Below are positions 17,192 to 26,841 of a DNA stretch of 64,000 bases, piece after piece. Made by a program: the position numbers and the translations under genes. Source of the stretch: Sulfurospirillum halorespirans DSM 13726 (GTDB lineage Bacteria > Campylobacterota > Campylobacteria > Campylobacterales > Sulfurospirillaceae); assembly GCF_001723605.1 (NCBI RefSeq), contig NZ_CP017111.1:1116001-1180000 (forward strand). The letters run 5' to 3'. The number at the start of each line of letters is the position of its first letter. Position 1 is the stretch's first letter. The notes under the pieces are model-generated. The model was given only the letters and a program-made list of their open reading frames with translations, was not told where the DNA came from and did no database searches.

Positions 17192-17843
17192 AATACAACC
17201 ATCCAATAACGTAGCGAATAGGCAGAAAAAAGTAGTGTGAAAGCGGTGTGGCAATGAAGAGAATCAAGATCACCATACCATAACGCTCCATGGATTCATA
17301 CAAGCGAACCAAAGCCGTCCATCCCATAATCAGACCCAAATAAGTAAGGGCGTGAGAACCATCGAGAGGTGGAATCGGGTAGAGGTTGAAAATGCCTAAA
17401 ACGACATTGTAAATCATGGATTGGATGAGGAAAAAGATGAGAAAGACTTCGATAAAACTATTGGCTTCCCTAAGATCTGGTAAAAAGCTTAAAATGCCTG
17501 AGCACACAAGGGCGAGGGTAAAGTTGTAGGCAATGCCTGCAAGTGAGACGTGAATTGCCGCTTTGTACCCACCATTGCGAACAACCGTAGGAATAAAAAT
17601 CGGCACCGGCTTCGCCCAGCCAAACATAAACGGAGCGCCACTGAAAAAAAGCACCGCAGGCACGATGATGGTTCCTACAAGATCGACATGAACGATGGGG
17701 TTAATGCTCAATCGTCCTTGGTTTTTAGCCGTGGTGTCACCATAACGATACGCTACATATCCGTGCATGATCTCATGCCCAATAATTGCGATCATTAGGG
17801 CGAGAATCGTTGCTGTGATCTCAATAATTTTAAGCTCTTCCAT
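17190..17843 (-). CDS. Site-2-protease family (M50) metalloprotease
   Basis: A 217-residue polytopic membrane protein with the zinc-binding HEIMH at residues 23-27 and the second metal motif NLYPIPPLDGSHAL near residue 145, typical of minimal M50B site-2 proteases without PDZ or CBS domains. Such proteins may cut membrane-bound regulators, but no substrate is evident here. Its ATG overlaps the lepB stop by one base (TAATG), so it is translationally coupled to signal peptidase I. Confidence 0.9.
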   Translation of the reverse strand: MEELKIIEITATILALMIAIIGHEIMHGYVAYRYGDTTAKNQGRLSINPIVHVDLVGTIIVPAVLFFSGAPFMFGWAKPVPIFIPTVVRNGGYKAAIHVSLAGIAYNFTLALVCSGILSFLPDLREANSFIEVFLIFFLIQSMIYNVVLGIFNLYPIPPLDGSHALTYLGLIMGWTALVRLYESMERYGMVILILFIATPLSHYFFLPIRYVIGWLY

Positions 17844-18670
17844 TAGAAAAAGCTCTCATCGTACTGCATCGTCTCAATAAAACGACCGATGCGGTTCCAT
17901 CTGATTTTATACTCATCATCCCATGAAAAATAGATAAACCAAGGTTTTCCAACGATGAGTTTGTACGGCACACTGCCCCAAAAACGGCTGTCATTGGAGT
18001 GATCGCGGTTATCACCCATCATAAAGTAGTTGTCTTTTTCCACTTTCGTATAAAAAGCGTTAAAGCCATACCCTGAGAGACTTGGAAGCTCTTGCACTTG
18101 GGCAGGTTTCATCGCCAACTGATTGGCGCTTAAATGCAGGGTCATTTGTTGAAAAAGATTGATGGCATCATCGTAGTGAATGCCATGAAATTTTTCAATG
18201 TAAGGGTTATTGACCCAAAGTTTGCCTGCAATCGTTTTAATTTTTTCCGCAGGATAGTTGGCTTTGATGTATTCATCACCCTCACTAAAATGGATGTAAA
18301 GATTTTTCTCTTGGAAAAGAATTTCATCATTTTCTGTGGCAACACATCGTTTGACATAATGCACTTTTTCATCTTTGGGGTAGCGAAACACAACGATGTC
18401 ACCACGCTGTGGTCGATCACCTTCGATGATGTGTCCATTGCCTTTTAGATCAGGAAAAACAGGGATTTCAAGCCACGGAAGGTGCGGTGTTGCGACGCCA
18501 TAAGAGAATTTTTTGACAAAGAGATGATCTCCTATGAGCAATGTTTTGATCATCGAACCACTGGGAATCACAAAAGCTTGTGCGACAAAAAAGATGACAA
18601 AAAGGACAATAACAATCGTACCCGTCCAGCTGTTGGAGAAGGTATAAAAACGGTTGAGAAATTTTTTCAT
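17843..18670 (-). CDS. lepB: Signal peptidase I
   Basis: A 275-residue type I signal peptidase that cleaves signal peptides at the outer face of the inner membrane. One N-terminal helix (about residues 18-34) precedes the catalytic Ser39 in PSGSMIKTL; Lys107 in HYVKRCVA is the general base. Box E GDNRDHSNDSRFWG is present. I take the ATG at 18668-18670 as the start because the longer upstream frame runs into folD. It is followed by the M50 protease with a one-base overlap. Confidence 0.95.
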   Translation of the reverse strand: MKKFLNRFYTFSNSWTGTIVIVLFVIFFVAQAFVIPSGSMIKTLLIGDHLFVKKFSYGVATPHLPWLEIPVFPDLKGNGHIIEGDRPQRGDIVVFRYPKDEKVHYVKRCVATENDEILFQEKNLYIHFSEGDEYIKANYPAEKIKTIAGKLWVNNPYIEKFHGIHYDDAINLFQQMTLHLSANQLAMKPAQVQELPSLSGYGFNAFYTKVEKDNYFMMGDNRDHSNDSRFWGSVPYKLIVGKPWFIYFSWDDEYKIRWNRIGRFIETMQYDESFF

Positions 18671-18683
18671 GAGTTTCCTAAAA

Positions 18684-19526
18684 TTATAAACGCTGAGTAG
18701 CAGCTTTAATGGTATTTTCGAGTAGCATCGCAATGGTCATAGGTCCCACACCGCCTGGAACGGGTGTAATGTAAGAGCATTTGGGTGCGACATTTTCATA
18801 ATCCACATCGCCGACCAATCGTCCTTCTTGCGTTTTATTGATCCCGATGTCAATGACAATCGCACCCTCTTTGACCATATCTGCGGTAATAAGATTTTGC
18901 TTGCCCACACCCACGATCACAAGGTCTGCTTTTTGAGTATGCGCTTTGAGATCTTTGGTGAAGATATGGCAGATGTCAACGGTAGCACCTGCATTTAAAA
19001 GCAGGTTCATCATCGGTTTTCCGACGATATTACTCGCACCCACGACACAGGCATCTAACCCTTTTGGGTCGATGTTGTAGTGCGCCAAAAGACGCATAAC
19101 ACCCAGTGGCGTGCAAGGAACAAAACTGTCCAGTCCTGCGACTAAACGACCCACATTGAAAGGGTGAAAACCATCGACATCTTTTTTAGGGTCAATCGCC
19201 TCGATAATTTTCGTCGTATCCACATGTTTTGGAAGCGGAAGTTGCACCAAAACGCCATCGATGTTTGGGTTATTGTTAATCATCATAATGGTTTCTAAAA
19301 TCTTCTCTTGCGAAATGGTCGTTGGCATTTTGTGAATGATAGAGTAAACACCCGCAGCATCACACGCTTTTTCTTTCATTTTAACGTACGTTTGACTCGC
19401 AGCATCATCACCGACTAAAATCACGGCAAGGCCTGGTGTGATGCCTTTAAGATTGAGTGTATCACTCTTTGTTTTGAGTTCAATTTTGATTTGATCTGAC
19501 AGTGCTTTTCCATCGAGGATTTGCAT
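18684..19526 (-). CDS. folD: Bifunctional methylenetetrahydrofolate dehydrogenase/cyclohydrolase
   Basis: A 280-residue enzyme interconverting methylene-, methenyl- and formyl-tetrahydrofolate. Family hallmarks include YVKMKEKACDAAG with the active-site Lys, GVLVQLPLPKH, DGFHPFNVG, and the NADP-binding VVGASNIVGKP. The C-terminal PVPGGVGPMTIAML is typical. The ATG at 19526 is preferred over the preceding TTG. It heads the folD-lepB-M50 run, 13 nt upstream of lepB. Confidence 0.97.
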   Translation of the reverse strand: MQILDGKALSDQIKIELKTKSDTLNLKGITPGLAVILVGDDAASQTYVKMKEKACDAAGVYSIIHKMPTTISQEKILETIMMINNNPNIDGVLVQLPLPKHVDTTKIIEAIDPKKDVDGFHPFNVGRLVAGLDSFVPCTPLGVMRLLAHYNIDPKGLDACVVGASNIVGKPMMNLLLNAGATVDICHIFTKDLKAHTQKADLVIVGVGKQNLITADMVKEGAIVIDIGINKTQEGRLVGDVDYENVAPKCSYITPVPGGVGPMTIAMLLENTIKAATQRL

Positions 19527-19593
19527 CAAAACATCCTTTTAGTTCATTTTTGGTACTATACCTAATTACGAATAAAGAGAGGATAAAGCAGTT

Positions 19594-19941
19594 TTGACGC
19601 GATTTTGGCTTACATGTAACGTGGTACTACTCCTAGCAATAACACCACTGTTTAGCGAAGATTTTATCACCAAAATGGAGTATGCAAAAATGCTCTATTC
19701 CAATCCTAGAGGCATTGGCTGTAACAAGTGCCATGGCGAAAAAGGTGAGGGTTCTGTGATCGCGCAATACCAAAACAGAGGCAAAACCATTGTCCTCGAA
19801 GCTCCCAATCTTACGACCGTTTCCAAAGAGCGATTTTTCCAAGCGCTCACAAGCCAGCATAAAGTGATGCCAACCTACTTTTTAACATGGCAAGAGATCG
19901 ACAGTTTGTACTACTTCGTCTCAAGCGAAGTGAAAAAGTAG
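19594..19941 (+). CDS. Small periplasmic c-type cytochrome
   Basis: A 115-residue secreted monohaem cytochrome. The N-terminus is a signal peptide (VVLLLAITPLFS) and the haem motif CNKCH is at residues 43-47. A Met in HKVMPTYF is a candidate axial ligand. The start must be a TTG at 19594, since the first ATG would remove the signal peptide; GAGG lies about 12 nt upstream. A palindrome at 19610-19619 falls inside the signal peptide and encodes Leu-Thr-Cys-Asn. The electron-transfer partner is not evident; hemL follows 54 nt downstream. Confidence 0.8.
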   Translation: MTRFWLTCNVVLLLAITPLFSEDFITKMEYAKMLYSNPRGIGCNKCHGEKGEGSVIAQYQNRGKTIVLEAPNLTTVSKERFFQALTSQHKVMPTYFLTWQEIDSLYYFVSSEVKK

Positions 19942-19995
19942 TTTGTTTAAAAACTTTCAGTAAAATAATAAAAAATGAATTAAGGATGTATAACA

Positions 19996-21282
19996 ATGCA
20001 CTATGATAAAAGCATTAAAGCGTATGAAAAAGCTCAAAATGTGATCCCTGGTGGTGTTGATTCTCCTGTACGAGCGTTTAAAAGTGTGGGTGGAACACCG
20101 TTGTTTATCAAAAAAGGCGAGGGCGCTTATCTGATCGATCTGGACAATAATCGCTATGTCGATTACGTTCAAAGTTGGGGTCCATTGATCTTTGGACATG
20201 CCAATAAAACCATCGAAAAAGCGGTCATCAAAGCAGTGAAAAAAGGACTGAGCTTTGGCGCTCCAACCAAAGCCGAAACCAAGCTTGCAAGCCTTATCTG
20301 TTCGCTCTTTCCTGAGATGGACAAAGTCCGTTTTGTGAGCAGTGGAACTGAGGCGGTTATGAGTGCGATTCGTCTTGCGCGAGGCTTTACATGTAAAGAT
20401 GACATTATCAAATTTGAAGGGTGTTACCATGGACACAGCGACTCGCTTTTAGTCCAAGCAGGAAGTGGTGCCGTGACCTTTGGATGTCCTAGTTCTCCAG
20501 GTGTGCCTGCGGATCTTACGAAGCATACGTTACTTGCCAAATACAATGACATCAAAAGTGTTAAAGAGTGTTTTAAAAACTCTAAAAATATCGCGTGTAT
20601 CATCATCGAGCCGATTGCGGGCAATATGGGTTTTGTCCCTGCCGATCCAAAATTTTTGCAAGAGCTCAGAACGCTATGTGACAAACACGGAGCTTTGCTT
20701 ATTTTTGATGAGGTTATGAGCGGATTTAGAGCAAGCCTTAAAGGGGCGCAAGGCATTTATGAAACCGTGCCAGACTTAGTGACGTTTGGAAAAGTCATCG
20801 GTGGCGGTATGCCTGTGGGTGCCTTTGGTGGACGCGCTGAAATTATGGATAACCTCTCCCCTGATGGTCCTGTGTACCAAGCAGGTACACTCAGTGGCAA
20901 TCCTGTGGCGATGGCGGCAGGACTGGCTTCTTTGGAGCAAATATTCAAAGATGAAACCTTACATGTAAGATTGGAAAAGAAAGCAAAAAGGCTTGTTGAA
21001 GGGCTCAAAGATGCGGCAGAAGTATCGGGGATTACGCTTCAAGTGAATGCCATTGGTTCGATGTTTGGCTTCTTCTTTAACGATAAACCTGTGAAAAATT
21101 TTGACGATGCGCTGAAGAGCAATACGCAGTGTTTTGCCGCCTTTCATCAAGGTATGCTGAGAGAGGGTTTTTACTTTGCCTGCTCGCAGTTTGAAACAGG
21201 CTTTATTTCCGATGCCATGAGCGATGCGATGATCGAAGAGACCATTGAAGCAGCGATTAAAGTTTTTGAAGAGATTGCATGA
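19996..21282 (+). CDS. hemL: Glutamate-1-semialdehyde 2,1-aminomutase
   Basis: A 428-residue PLP enzyme forming 5-aminolevulinate in the C5 haem pathway. The PLP lysine lies in [18 protein letters not shown] near residue 267; [11 protein letters not shown] at the start and the GCYHGHSD motif are family hallmarks. Two palindromes lie inside (20387-20396, Phe-Thr-Cys-Lys; 20959-20968, Leu-His-Val-Arg). It opens a tight plus-strand series through recG; the next gene overlaps by 4 nt (ATGA). Confidence 0.97.
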   Translation: MHYDKSIKAYEKAQNVIPGGVDSPVRAFKSVGGTPLFIKKGEGAYLIDLDNNRYVDYVQSWGPLIFGHANKTIEKAVIKAVKKGLSFGAPTKAETKLASLICSLFPEMDKVRFVSSGTEAVMSAIRLARGFTCKDDIIKFEGCYHGHSDSLLVQAGSGAVTFGCPSSPGVPADLTKHTLLAKYNDIKSVKECFKNSKNIACIIIEPIAGNMGFVPADPKFLQELRTLCDKHGALLIFDEVMSGFRASLKGAQGIYETVPDLVTFGKVIGGGMPVGAFGGRAEIMDNLSPDGPVYQAGTLSGNPVAMAAGLASLEQIFKDETLHVRLEKKAKRLVEGLKDAAEVSGITLQVNAIGSMFGFFFNDKPVKNFDDALKSNTQCFAAFHQGMLREGFYFACSQFETGFISDAMSDAMIEETIEAAIKVFEEIA

Positions 21283-21581
21283 GCGAAGAGAAAAAACCAA
21301 AATACGGCAAACTGATCGAAGGGGCGGAACAGCTCTCTTTGGGTATTTCCATTGTGGTAGCTGTGCTCATCGGTATTGGTGTGGGAATGCTCATGAGCAA
21401 TTGGTTCAACACACCGTGGCTTTTATGGGTCGGCGTTTCATGGGGTATTGGTGGCGCGATCCTCAATGTCTATAAAGCGTATAAAAAAAATGTGGCGTCA
21501 CTGGATGAACTCAAAGATGCTGTGCGCTATAAAAAATACCAACAACCTAAAGACGATGATGAAGATGACGACGACAAGTAG
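21279..21581 (+). CDS. AtpZ/AtpI-family small membrane protein
   Basis: A 100-residue protein with two membrane helices separated by a short loop (about residues 18-38 and 45-66), matching the AtpZ/AtpI family often found near ATP synthase genes and linked to magnesium handling or F0 assembly. Here it lies instead behind hemL, overlapping it by 4 nt. The C-terminus is a run of Asp/Glu ([11 protein letters not shown]) whose GAT/GAC/GAA codons also supply the ATG of the next gene. Confidence 0.75.
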   Translation: MSEEKKPKYGKLIEGAEQLSLGISIVVAVLIGIGVGMLMSNWFNTPWLLWVGVSWGIGGAILNVYKAYKKNVASLDELKDAVRYKKYQQPKDDDEDDDDK

Positions 21582-22056
21582 GCTTGTGCGCTTTTACCTT
21601 TTCGGCGATGTTTTGGTCGTTCTTCTCTCCTTATTTCAAGGCGGCGATTGGCTTTTAAACACGCAAATGGCGTTTGTATGCTCACTACTGATCACATTGG
21701 CATCGTTTCGCTCGTACCATACGTTTGTAACACGTCGTGTCGATGCAGGACTGATTCCTGATGATAAATTTGATAAATTCTATGAAGACGATAAAGAAGA
21801 GGATGATGATGAGCAAGAGAGCGTTGCACCAAGCGTCGCTAAAGTAGGCTTTAAACAGAGTTTTCACAATCTCGCTTTAAGCTATAAAAGTGCACTTTCG
21901 CTGTATCGTATCTTCTCGTATGGCGTGCTGTTTTTAGCAGTACTTTTTTTAATTCGCCACGATACGTTGGACGCAGTGGCATTTTTTGTGGGCTTAAGTG
22001 TGGTTCCACTCTCAAGCTTTTTATCTGTTTTGTTTGTAAAAAAGGGTTTTGAATGA
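21565..22056 (+). CDS. Membrane protein with acidic loop, hypothetical
   Basis: A protein of about 163 residues with four predicted membrane helices in two hairpins, separated by an acidic loop (EDDKEEDDDEQES) near residue 70. No family is recognised. The start is uncertain: ATG at 21565 is favoured; ATGs at 21556 and 21559 are also in frame, all inside the acidic tail codons of the preceding gene. The gene is likely translated by coupling. It overlaps mqnC by 4 nt. Confidence 0.7.
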   Translation: MTTTSRLVRFYLFGDVLVVLLSLFQGGDWLLNTQMAFVCSLLITLASFRSYHTFVTRRVDAGLIPDDKFDKFYEDDKEEDDDEQESVAPSVAKVGFKQSFHNLALSYKSALSLYRIFSYGVLFLAVLFLIRHDTLDAVAFFVGLSVVPLSSFLSVLFVKKGFE

Positions 22057-23102
22057 AACGAATGAGTAATGAAGAGGCGTTAAAGCTGATCCGTGAGGCA
22101 GACCTCAATACGCTAGGAGCGATGGCGTTGAAGCGAAAAATGGAGCTTCATCCTGAAAATATCACCACCTTTGTGGTCGATCGCAACATCAACTACACCA
22201 ATGTCTGTTGGGTTGATTGTAAATTTTGCGCATTTTACCGCCATCATAAAGAAGATGAAGCCTATGTGCTCTCTTACGAGGAGATCGGTCAAAAGATCGA
22301 AGAGTTGATAGAAATCGGAGGAACGCAGATCCTTTTCCAAGGCGGTGTGCATCCAAAGCTCAAAATCGAATGGTATGAGGAGTTGGTCGAATGGATTAGT
22401 ACCAATTATCCGTCTATTACGATTCATGGATTTTCAGCCATTGAGATTGATTACATCGCTAAAATCTCGAAGATTAGCTACCAAGAGGTGTTGTTACGTC
22501 TTCAGAAAAAAGGGCTTTACAGCATCCCAGGAGCAGGAGCTGAAATTTTAAGTGATCGTGTTCGTGACATTATCGCTCCTAAAAAATTAGGGACTGAAGA
22601 GTGGCTTGGAGTACACAGAGCCGCACATAAAATCGGTATGCGTTCCACTGCGACGATGATGTTTGGAACGTTGGAAAGCGATGAAGAGATCATTGAGCAT
22701 TGGGAAAAAATCAGAGAGCTGCAAGATGAAACAGGTGGTTTTAGAGCGTTCATCATGTGGAGTTTTCAAAGCGATCACACGAAGCTCAAAGAAGAACACC
22801 CTGAGATCAAAAAGCAGTCCTCGAACCGTTATCTTAGGCTTTTAGCGGTGAGTCGTTTGTACTTGGATAATTTTAAAAATATCCAAAGTTCATGGGTCAC
22901 GCAAGGCAGTTACATCGGTCAGCTTGCCCTTATGTTTGGCGCGAACGATCTAGGCAGTACGATGATGGAAGAAAATGTGGTCAAAGCTGCAGGGGCGGCG
23001 AACCGCATGAATCAAACCGAGATGATCAAACTCATCAAAGACATCGGCTCCATTCCTGCCAAACGCGATACCTCGTACACGGTTTTGGAGCAGTTCGCAT
23101 GA
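22053..23102 (+). CDS. mqnC: Cyclic dehypoxanthinyl futalosine synthase (radical SAM)
   Basis: A 349-residue radical-SAM enzyme of the futalosine menaquinone pathway. The cluster-binding motif is CWVDCKFC (Cys52, Cys56, Cys59), followed by GGTQILFQGGVHP and SIPGAGAEILSD, typical of MqnC rather than MqnE. It starts within a 4-nt overlap of the previous gene and ends in an ATGA overlap with the M16-like gene. Its presence indicates menaquinone-based respiration by the futalosine route, the usual one in Campylobacterota. Confidence 0.93.
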   Translation: MKRMSNEEALKLIREADLNTLGAMALKRKMELHPENITTFVVDRNINYTNVCWVDCKFCAFYRHHKEDEAYVLSYEEIGQKIEELIEIGGTQILFQGGVHPKLKIEWYEELVEWISTNYPSITIHGFSAIEIDYIAKISKISYQEVLLRLQKKGLYSIPGAGAEILSDRVRDIIAPKKLGTEEWLGVHRAAHKIGMRSTATMMFGTLESDEEIIEHWEKIRELQDETGGFRAFIMWSFQSDHTKLKEEHPEIKKQSSNRYLRLLAVSRLYLDNFKNIQSSWVTQGSYIGQLALMFGANDLGSTMMEENVVKAAGAANRMNQTEMIKLIKDIGSIPAKRDTSYTVLEQFA

Positions 23103-24400
23103 AAAAAATGTTTTTAGTTACGATAATGATTTTGTTACAAGGAGTATTAGTGGCGCAAGAAGTCAGTCAAATCAATGTAAATGGTGTAGAAATTCCTGTG
23201 GTCTTTGAAAAAGATGCCTCACTGCCAATCACTTCAGTACAGCTTGTGGTCAAAAATGCAGGTAGTATGGAAGATGGTGCCAATGAGGGCATCGCGAAGT
23301 TCTTAGCGGGCATGTTAGGCGAAGGAACCAAAGAGATGGGAGCAACGGCATTTGCAGAAGAGCTTGAATTTCGAGCGATTTCATTGGGCGCTCACACAGG
23401 CATTGAAACGCTTGTATTTGAAGTCTCAGCGCTTAAAGAGCAGTTTCCCTACGCGCTTGGGATGCTTCAAAAACTCCTTAAAAGCCCCAATTTCAGCAAA
23501 GGAAGCTTCGATAAAATCAAGCTTTTAACATTGGGAATGCTCTCCAATAAAGAGAGTGATTTTGACTACATCGCCAACCTTAACCTTCAAAAACTCATTT
23601 TTGAAAACACGCCGTTTGCGCATGCGTACAGTGGCGATGTAAAAAGCATCAAAGCACTGAAACTCAAAGATGTTGAGACATTTTACAAAGAGCGTATTAA
23701 TTTAGAGAGCCTGATTATCGTCGCAGGTGGCGACATTGAACTGGATGAACTTAAAAAATTGTTGTTGCCTGTCCTTTCGGAGATTAAGCATGGAAAACGC
23801 CGTGATATGGCGTACTTTGATGCCAATAAAAACGCGAAAGAGCTTGTTGTTCACAAAGAGAGTGAGCAGGCGTACATCTATTTTGGAGCACCATTCTACA
23901 TGAAAAGTGGCGATCCTGAGGCGTACAAAGCGAAAGTGGCGAGCTTCATTTTAGGCGAAAGTGGTTTTGGAAGTCGTTTGATGGAAGAGGTGCGTGTGAA
24001 ACGAGGATTGGCGTATTCGAGTTACAGCAGAAACAGCATTGGCAAATCCAGCAGTAGTTTTACAGGGCATCTTCAAACGAAAAATGAGAACTTGGAAGAG
24101 GCTAAAAAAGTCGTTGCCGCTGAGATCAAGCGTTTTGTGGACGAGGGCGTGAGCGAAGATGAATTGGCACAAGCCAAACGCTTTTTACTAGGAAGTGAAC
24201 CGCTTCGCAACGAGACCCTTTCGCAACGCCTTTCGCGTGCATTTTTTGAGTACTACAGTGGATTTGAGTTGGGACACTCTAAAAAGCAGTTAGAAAAAAT
24301 TGAGGCGTTGAGCCTTGAGGATCTTAACAGCTTCATTAAAAAACACGATGAGATCACAGCCCTTAGCTTTTCGGTAGTCACGAAACGTGAAAAACCTTGA
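23099..24400 (+). CDS. M16-family peptidase-like protein, probably non-catalytic
   Basis: A 433-residue secreted protein with an N-terminal signal (MFLVTIMILLQGVLVAQ) and the two-domain insulinase/M16 fold, including the C-terminal domain motif around SRLMEEVRVKRGLAYSSYS. The catalytic HxxEH expected near residue 65 is replaced by IAKFLAGML, so zinc cleavage is unlikely. It may be a non-catalytic M16 subunit or chaperone-like protein. The start is the ATG overlapping the mqnC stop. The 3' end overlaps recG by 14 nt. Confidence 0.85.
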   Translation: MKKMFLVTIMILLQGVLVAQEVSQINVNGVEIPVVFEKDASLPITSVQLVVKNAGSMEDGANEGIAKFLAGMLGEGTKEMGATAFAEELEFRAISLGAHTGIETLVFEVSALKEQFPYALGMLQKLLKSPNFSKGSFDKIKLLTLGMLSNKESDFDYIANLNLQKLIFENTPFAHAYSGDVKSIKALKLKDVETFYKERINLESLIIVAGGDIELDELKKLLLPVLSEIKHGKRRDMAYFDANKNAKELVVHKESEQAYIYFGAPFYMKSGDPEAYKAKVASFILGESGFGSRLMEEVRVKRGLAYSSYSRNSIGKSSSSFTGHLQTKNENLEEAKKVVAAEIKRFVDEGVSEDELAQAKRFLLGSEPLRNETLSQRLSRAFFEYYSGFELGHSKKQLEKIEALSLEDLNSFIKKHDEITALSFSVVTKREKP

Positions 24401-26204
24401 TCTTGACCCGATCGACAAAGAACGCTTTAAAAAAATAGGGGTAGGAACGCTTTTAGACTTAGCGCTCCTTCTGCCGCATTCGTATGAAAACACCACCCTC
24501 TCGCCATCACCGCTTTTGGAACAGATCAACACCTTACATGTAAAGGTGATTTCACTCAAACAAAGCCCCAAAGTCTTTCAAATCGTCTTTGATGTGGAGG
24601 CGTGGAATGCGCATCTTGATGGGGTCATTTTTGCCGCAAAACCGTACCATAAAGCACTGTTTAAAGTAGGGAATGAATGTTACATCCACGGAAAAGTCAG
24701 TTATAACAATGGGCGTTTGCAGATGGTGCAACCCAAAATCGTCACAGCGATCAACACGCTCATTCCTAAATACAAAACTCCACTTCAAAACAAAACCGTC
24801 ATAGAGTTAATGACACGCTTTCTTAGCCTTGAAGCACTCTTAAACGAAGGCTTACATGTAAGCGAAGCTCAGACACTTTTAAGCTTGCATCGACCAAACG
24901 CCAAAGAGGCAAGTGCGTTCAGCAGCTTTGGTTACTCGGAATCCATCCTAAAAGTGCTCAAATTTGTCGAGATTCATAACTACTTGAAAAAACTCTCAGG
25001 CAAAAAAGTGACGTTTCCCTCCTGTGCCAAACTGGATGGTGATGAAGCACCTTTTATCGCTTCGCTTTCCTTTATATTGACCGCCGATCAGCAAAAAGTT
25101 ATTGGTGAAATCAAGCGTGATTTTTTAAGTGACAATGCCGCAAAGCGCGTCATCATGGGTGATGTAGGCTGTGGTAAAACGATGGTTATTTTAGCGTCTG
25201 TGATGATGAGTTACCCTAAAAAAGCCATTTTGATGGCGCCGACGACCGTCCTTGCCAATCAACTTTTTGAAGAAGCGGTGAAGTTTTTACCTTTACATGT
25301 AAAGACACTTTTGATCACCCAAGAGGCTGACAGCAAAGAAAATTTGGCTGATTTTGACTTCATCATCGGCACACATGCTTTGTTGTATCGTGAACTTCCA
25401 ACCTGTGCGCTTGTCATGGTGGATGAACAGCACCGTTTTGGTACGAAACAGCGCGCACTTCTTTCTGCTTTGGTTTCAAAACAGGCGTGGCATCCGCACT
25501 ATTTGCAGTTTTCTGCCACGCCGATTCCAAGAACGCTCAGCATGATTCAGTCTTCGTTGGTCGATTTATCCTTCATAAAAATGCTCCCTTTTCCCAAAGA
25601 TATTACGACCAAAGTGATTGCCAAAAAAGATTTTAAAGCGTTGGTGGAGCATTTACGCGCTGAAATTGCCAAAAAACATCAATGCATCATCGTTTATCCA
25701 CTCGTTGAAGAGAGTGAGATGGTAAATTATCAGTCCATCGATGAAGGGCGTGGCTTTTGGGAAAAGAACTTTGAAAAAGTCTATGTGACGTATGGCAAAG
25801 ATAAAAACAAAGAAGAGATCCTCAAAACCTTCAAAGAAGAGGGAAATCTGCTCATTTCGACCACGGTTGTTGAAGTGGGCATTTCACTTCCAAATCTCTC
25901 GACGATCGTCATCGTAGGCGCAGAACGTCTTGGGCTTGCCAGCTTGCATCAACTTCGTGGGCGCGTGAGTCGCAATGGTCTAAAAGGCTACTGTTTCCTC
26001 TACACCAACCTTGCTAAAAGCGAAAGGCTTGAGAAGTTTTCTCAAACACTCGATGGCTTTGAGATCGCTGAGCTAGATTTGGCGTACCGCCAAGGTGGCG
26101 ATGTGGTGGAAGGGAGTATTCAAAGTGGCAAGAAATTGGTTTGGTTTGATATGGTTGGAGATGAAGAGATTTTAAAAGAGGCAAAAGCTAGAATTGAGGC
26201 GTAG
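24387..26204 (+). CDS. recG: ATP-dependent DNA helicase RecG
   Basis: A 605-residue branch-migration helicase that remodels stalled forks and Holliday junctions. It has the OB-fold wedge (about residues 40-150), Walker A GDVGCGKTMV near 258, the DEQHRFG box in place of DEAD, and motif VI QLRGRVSRNG. It is shorter than the near-700-residue E. coli protein because of a reduced N-terminus, common in this phylum. The start is GTG at 24387, inside the M16-like gene. Three TTACATGTAA sites fall in this one gene (24534, 24852, 25293), each as Leu-His-Val-x. Confidence 0.95.
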   Translation: MKNLDLDPIDKERFKKIGVGTLLDLALLLPHSYENTTLSPSPLLEQINTLHVKVISLKQSPKVFQIVFDVEAWNAHLDGVIFAAKPYHKALFKVGNECYIHGKVSYNNGRLQMVQPKIVTAINTLIPKYKTPLQNKTVIELMTRFLSLEALLNEGLHVSEAQTLLSLHRPNAKEASAFSSFGYSESILKVLKFVEIHNYLKKLSGKKVTFPSCAKLDGDEAPFIASLSFILTADQQKVIGEIKRDFLSDNAAKRVIMGDVGCGKTMVILASVMMSYPKKAILMAPTTVLANQLFEEAVKFLPLHVKTLLITQEADSKENLADFDFIIGTHALLYRELPTCALVMVDEQHRFGTKQRALLSALVSKQAWHPHYLQFSATPIPRTLSMIQSSLVDLSFIKMLPFPKDITTKVIAKKDFKALVEHLRAEIAKKHQCIIVYPLVEESEMVNYQSIDEGRGFWEKNFEKVYVTYGKDKNKEEILKTFKEEGNLLISTTVVEVGISLPNLSTIVIVGAERLGLASLHQLRGRVSRNGLKGYCFLYTNLAKSERLEKFSQTLDGFEIAELDLAYRQGGDVVEGSIQSGKKLVWFDMVGDEEILKEAKARIEA

Positions 26205-26227
26205 GCAAGAAGGTTTTGCCTTCTTGC
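26205..26227. terminator. Terminator hairpin after recG
   Basis: A 9-bp stem (GCAAGAAGG paired with CCTTCTTGC) with loop TTTTG starts at the recG stop. It closes the hemL-recG series and faces the end of the convergent hpf gene, so it may act in both directions. Confidence 0.6.
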
Positions 26228-26238
26228 GTTCTAAAAGA

Positions 26239-26751
26239 TTAATACAACCCGAATCTTCCATCGGTTTTTTTATACATCACGCGGAATTTATCTTCCATAT
26301 CATGGAAAACGATGAATTGTTTATCACTTGCTTTGAGCTCATTCATCGCATCTTCGACTTCGACAGGTTTGTAGCTATCAAGGCGAATTGGCACGATCTC
26401 ATCGTCGCTTCCTTCACTGTTCTCTTCGATAACAACGAGTTCTTCAGCTTTGTAATTGGTAATTTTATCATGGTGACGACGTAAGACTTTTTTTGCTCTC
26501 TCGATGGCGAGATCAACCGCGGCATAGACATCTTTGTCTTTTTGTTGAATGACAACGGTGTTTTTATGCGCCATGTTAATCGCAAACTCGACATTGAAGC
26601 CTTTTTTGCCGTTTTTTTCATCGGCTGAAATCACAGTACGCACAGAGATAATGTCCAAATTGTATTTGCCAAGAGCATCAACGGCTCCATTCACATAAGC
26701 CTTAATGGGCTCCGTCAAATCAAATTGTTTACCTACGATACTGGTGTTCAT
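26239..26751 (-). CDS. hpf: Long-form ribosome hibernation promoting factor
   Basis: A 170-residue protein with the N-terminal S30AE domain (about residues 1-100), a linker, and the C-terminal dimerisation domain (SYKPVEVEDAMNEL ... KFRVMYKKTDGRFGLY). Long HPF drives formation of inactive 100S ribosome dimers in stationary phase. It is transcribed leftward and converges on recG. The ATG is preceded by AAGGAGA on the minus strand. Confidence 0.93.
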   Translation of the reverse strand: MNTSIVGKQFDLTEPIKAYVNGAVDALGKYNLDIISVRTVISADEKNGKKGFNVEFAINMAHKNTVVIQQKDKDVYAAVDLAIERAKKVLRRHHDKITNYKAEELVVIEENSEGSDDEIVPIRLDSYKPVEVEDAMNELKASDKQFIVFHDMEDKFRVMYKKTDGRFGLY

Positions 26752-26841
26752 CTTGTCTCCTTTTCCTTCCCTCTTTCAAGGGTTTATAAAGTCAGTATAA
26801 CAAATAAAACCTTAAATGAAAAGGAGAATTTTGGGCTTGTT

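Noticed and set aside
22892-23098. N-terminal extension of the M16-like protein
   Set aside because: Lies inside mqnC out of frame, and the signal peptide begins at the ATG at 23099.
26194-26484. Plus-strand open frame of 96 codons over the hpf 3' end
   Set aside because: Antisense to a well-supported hpf, and starts inside recG without a ribosome-binding site.
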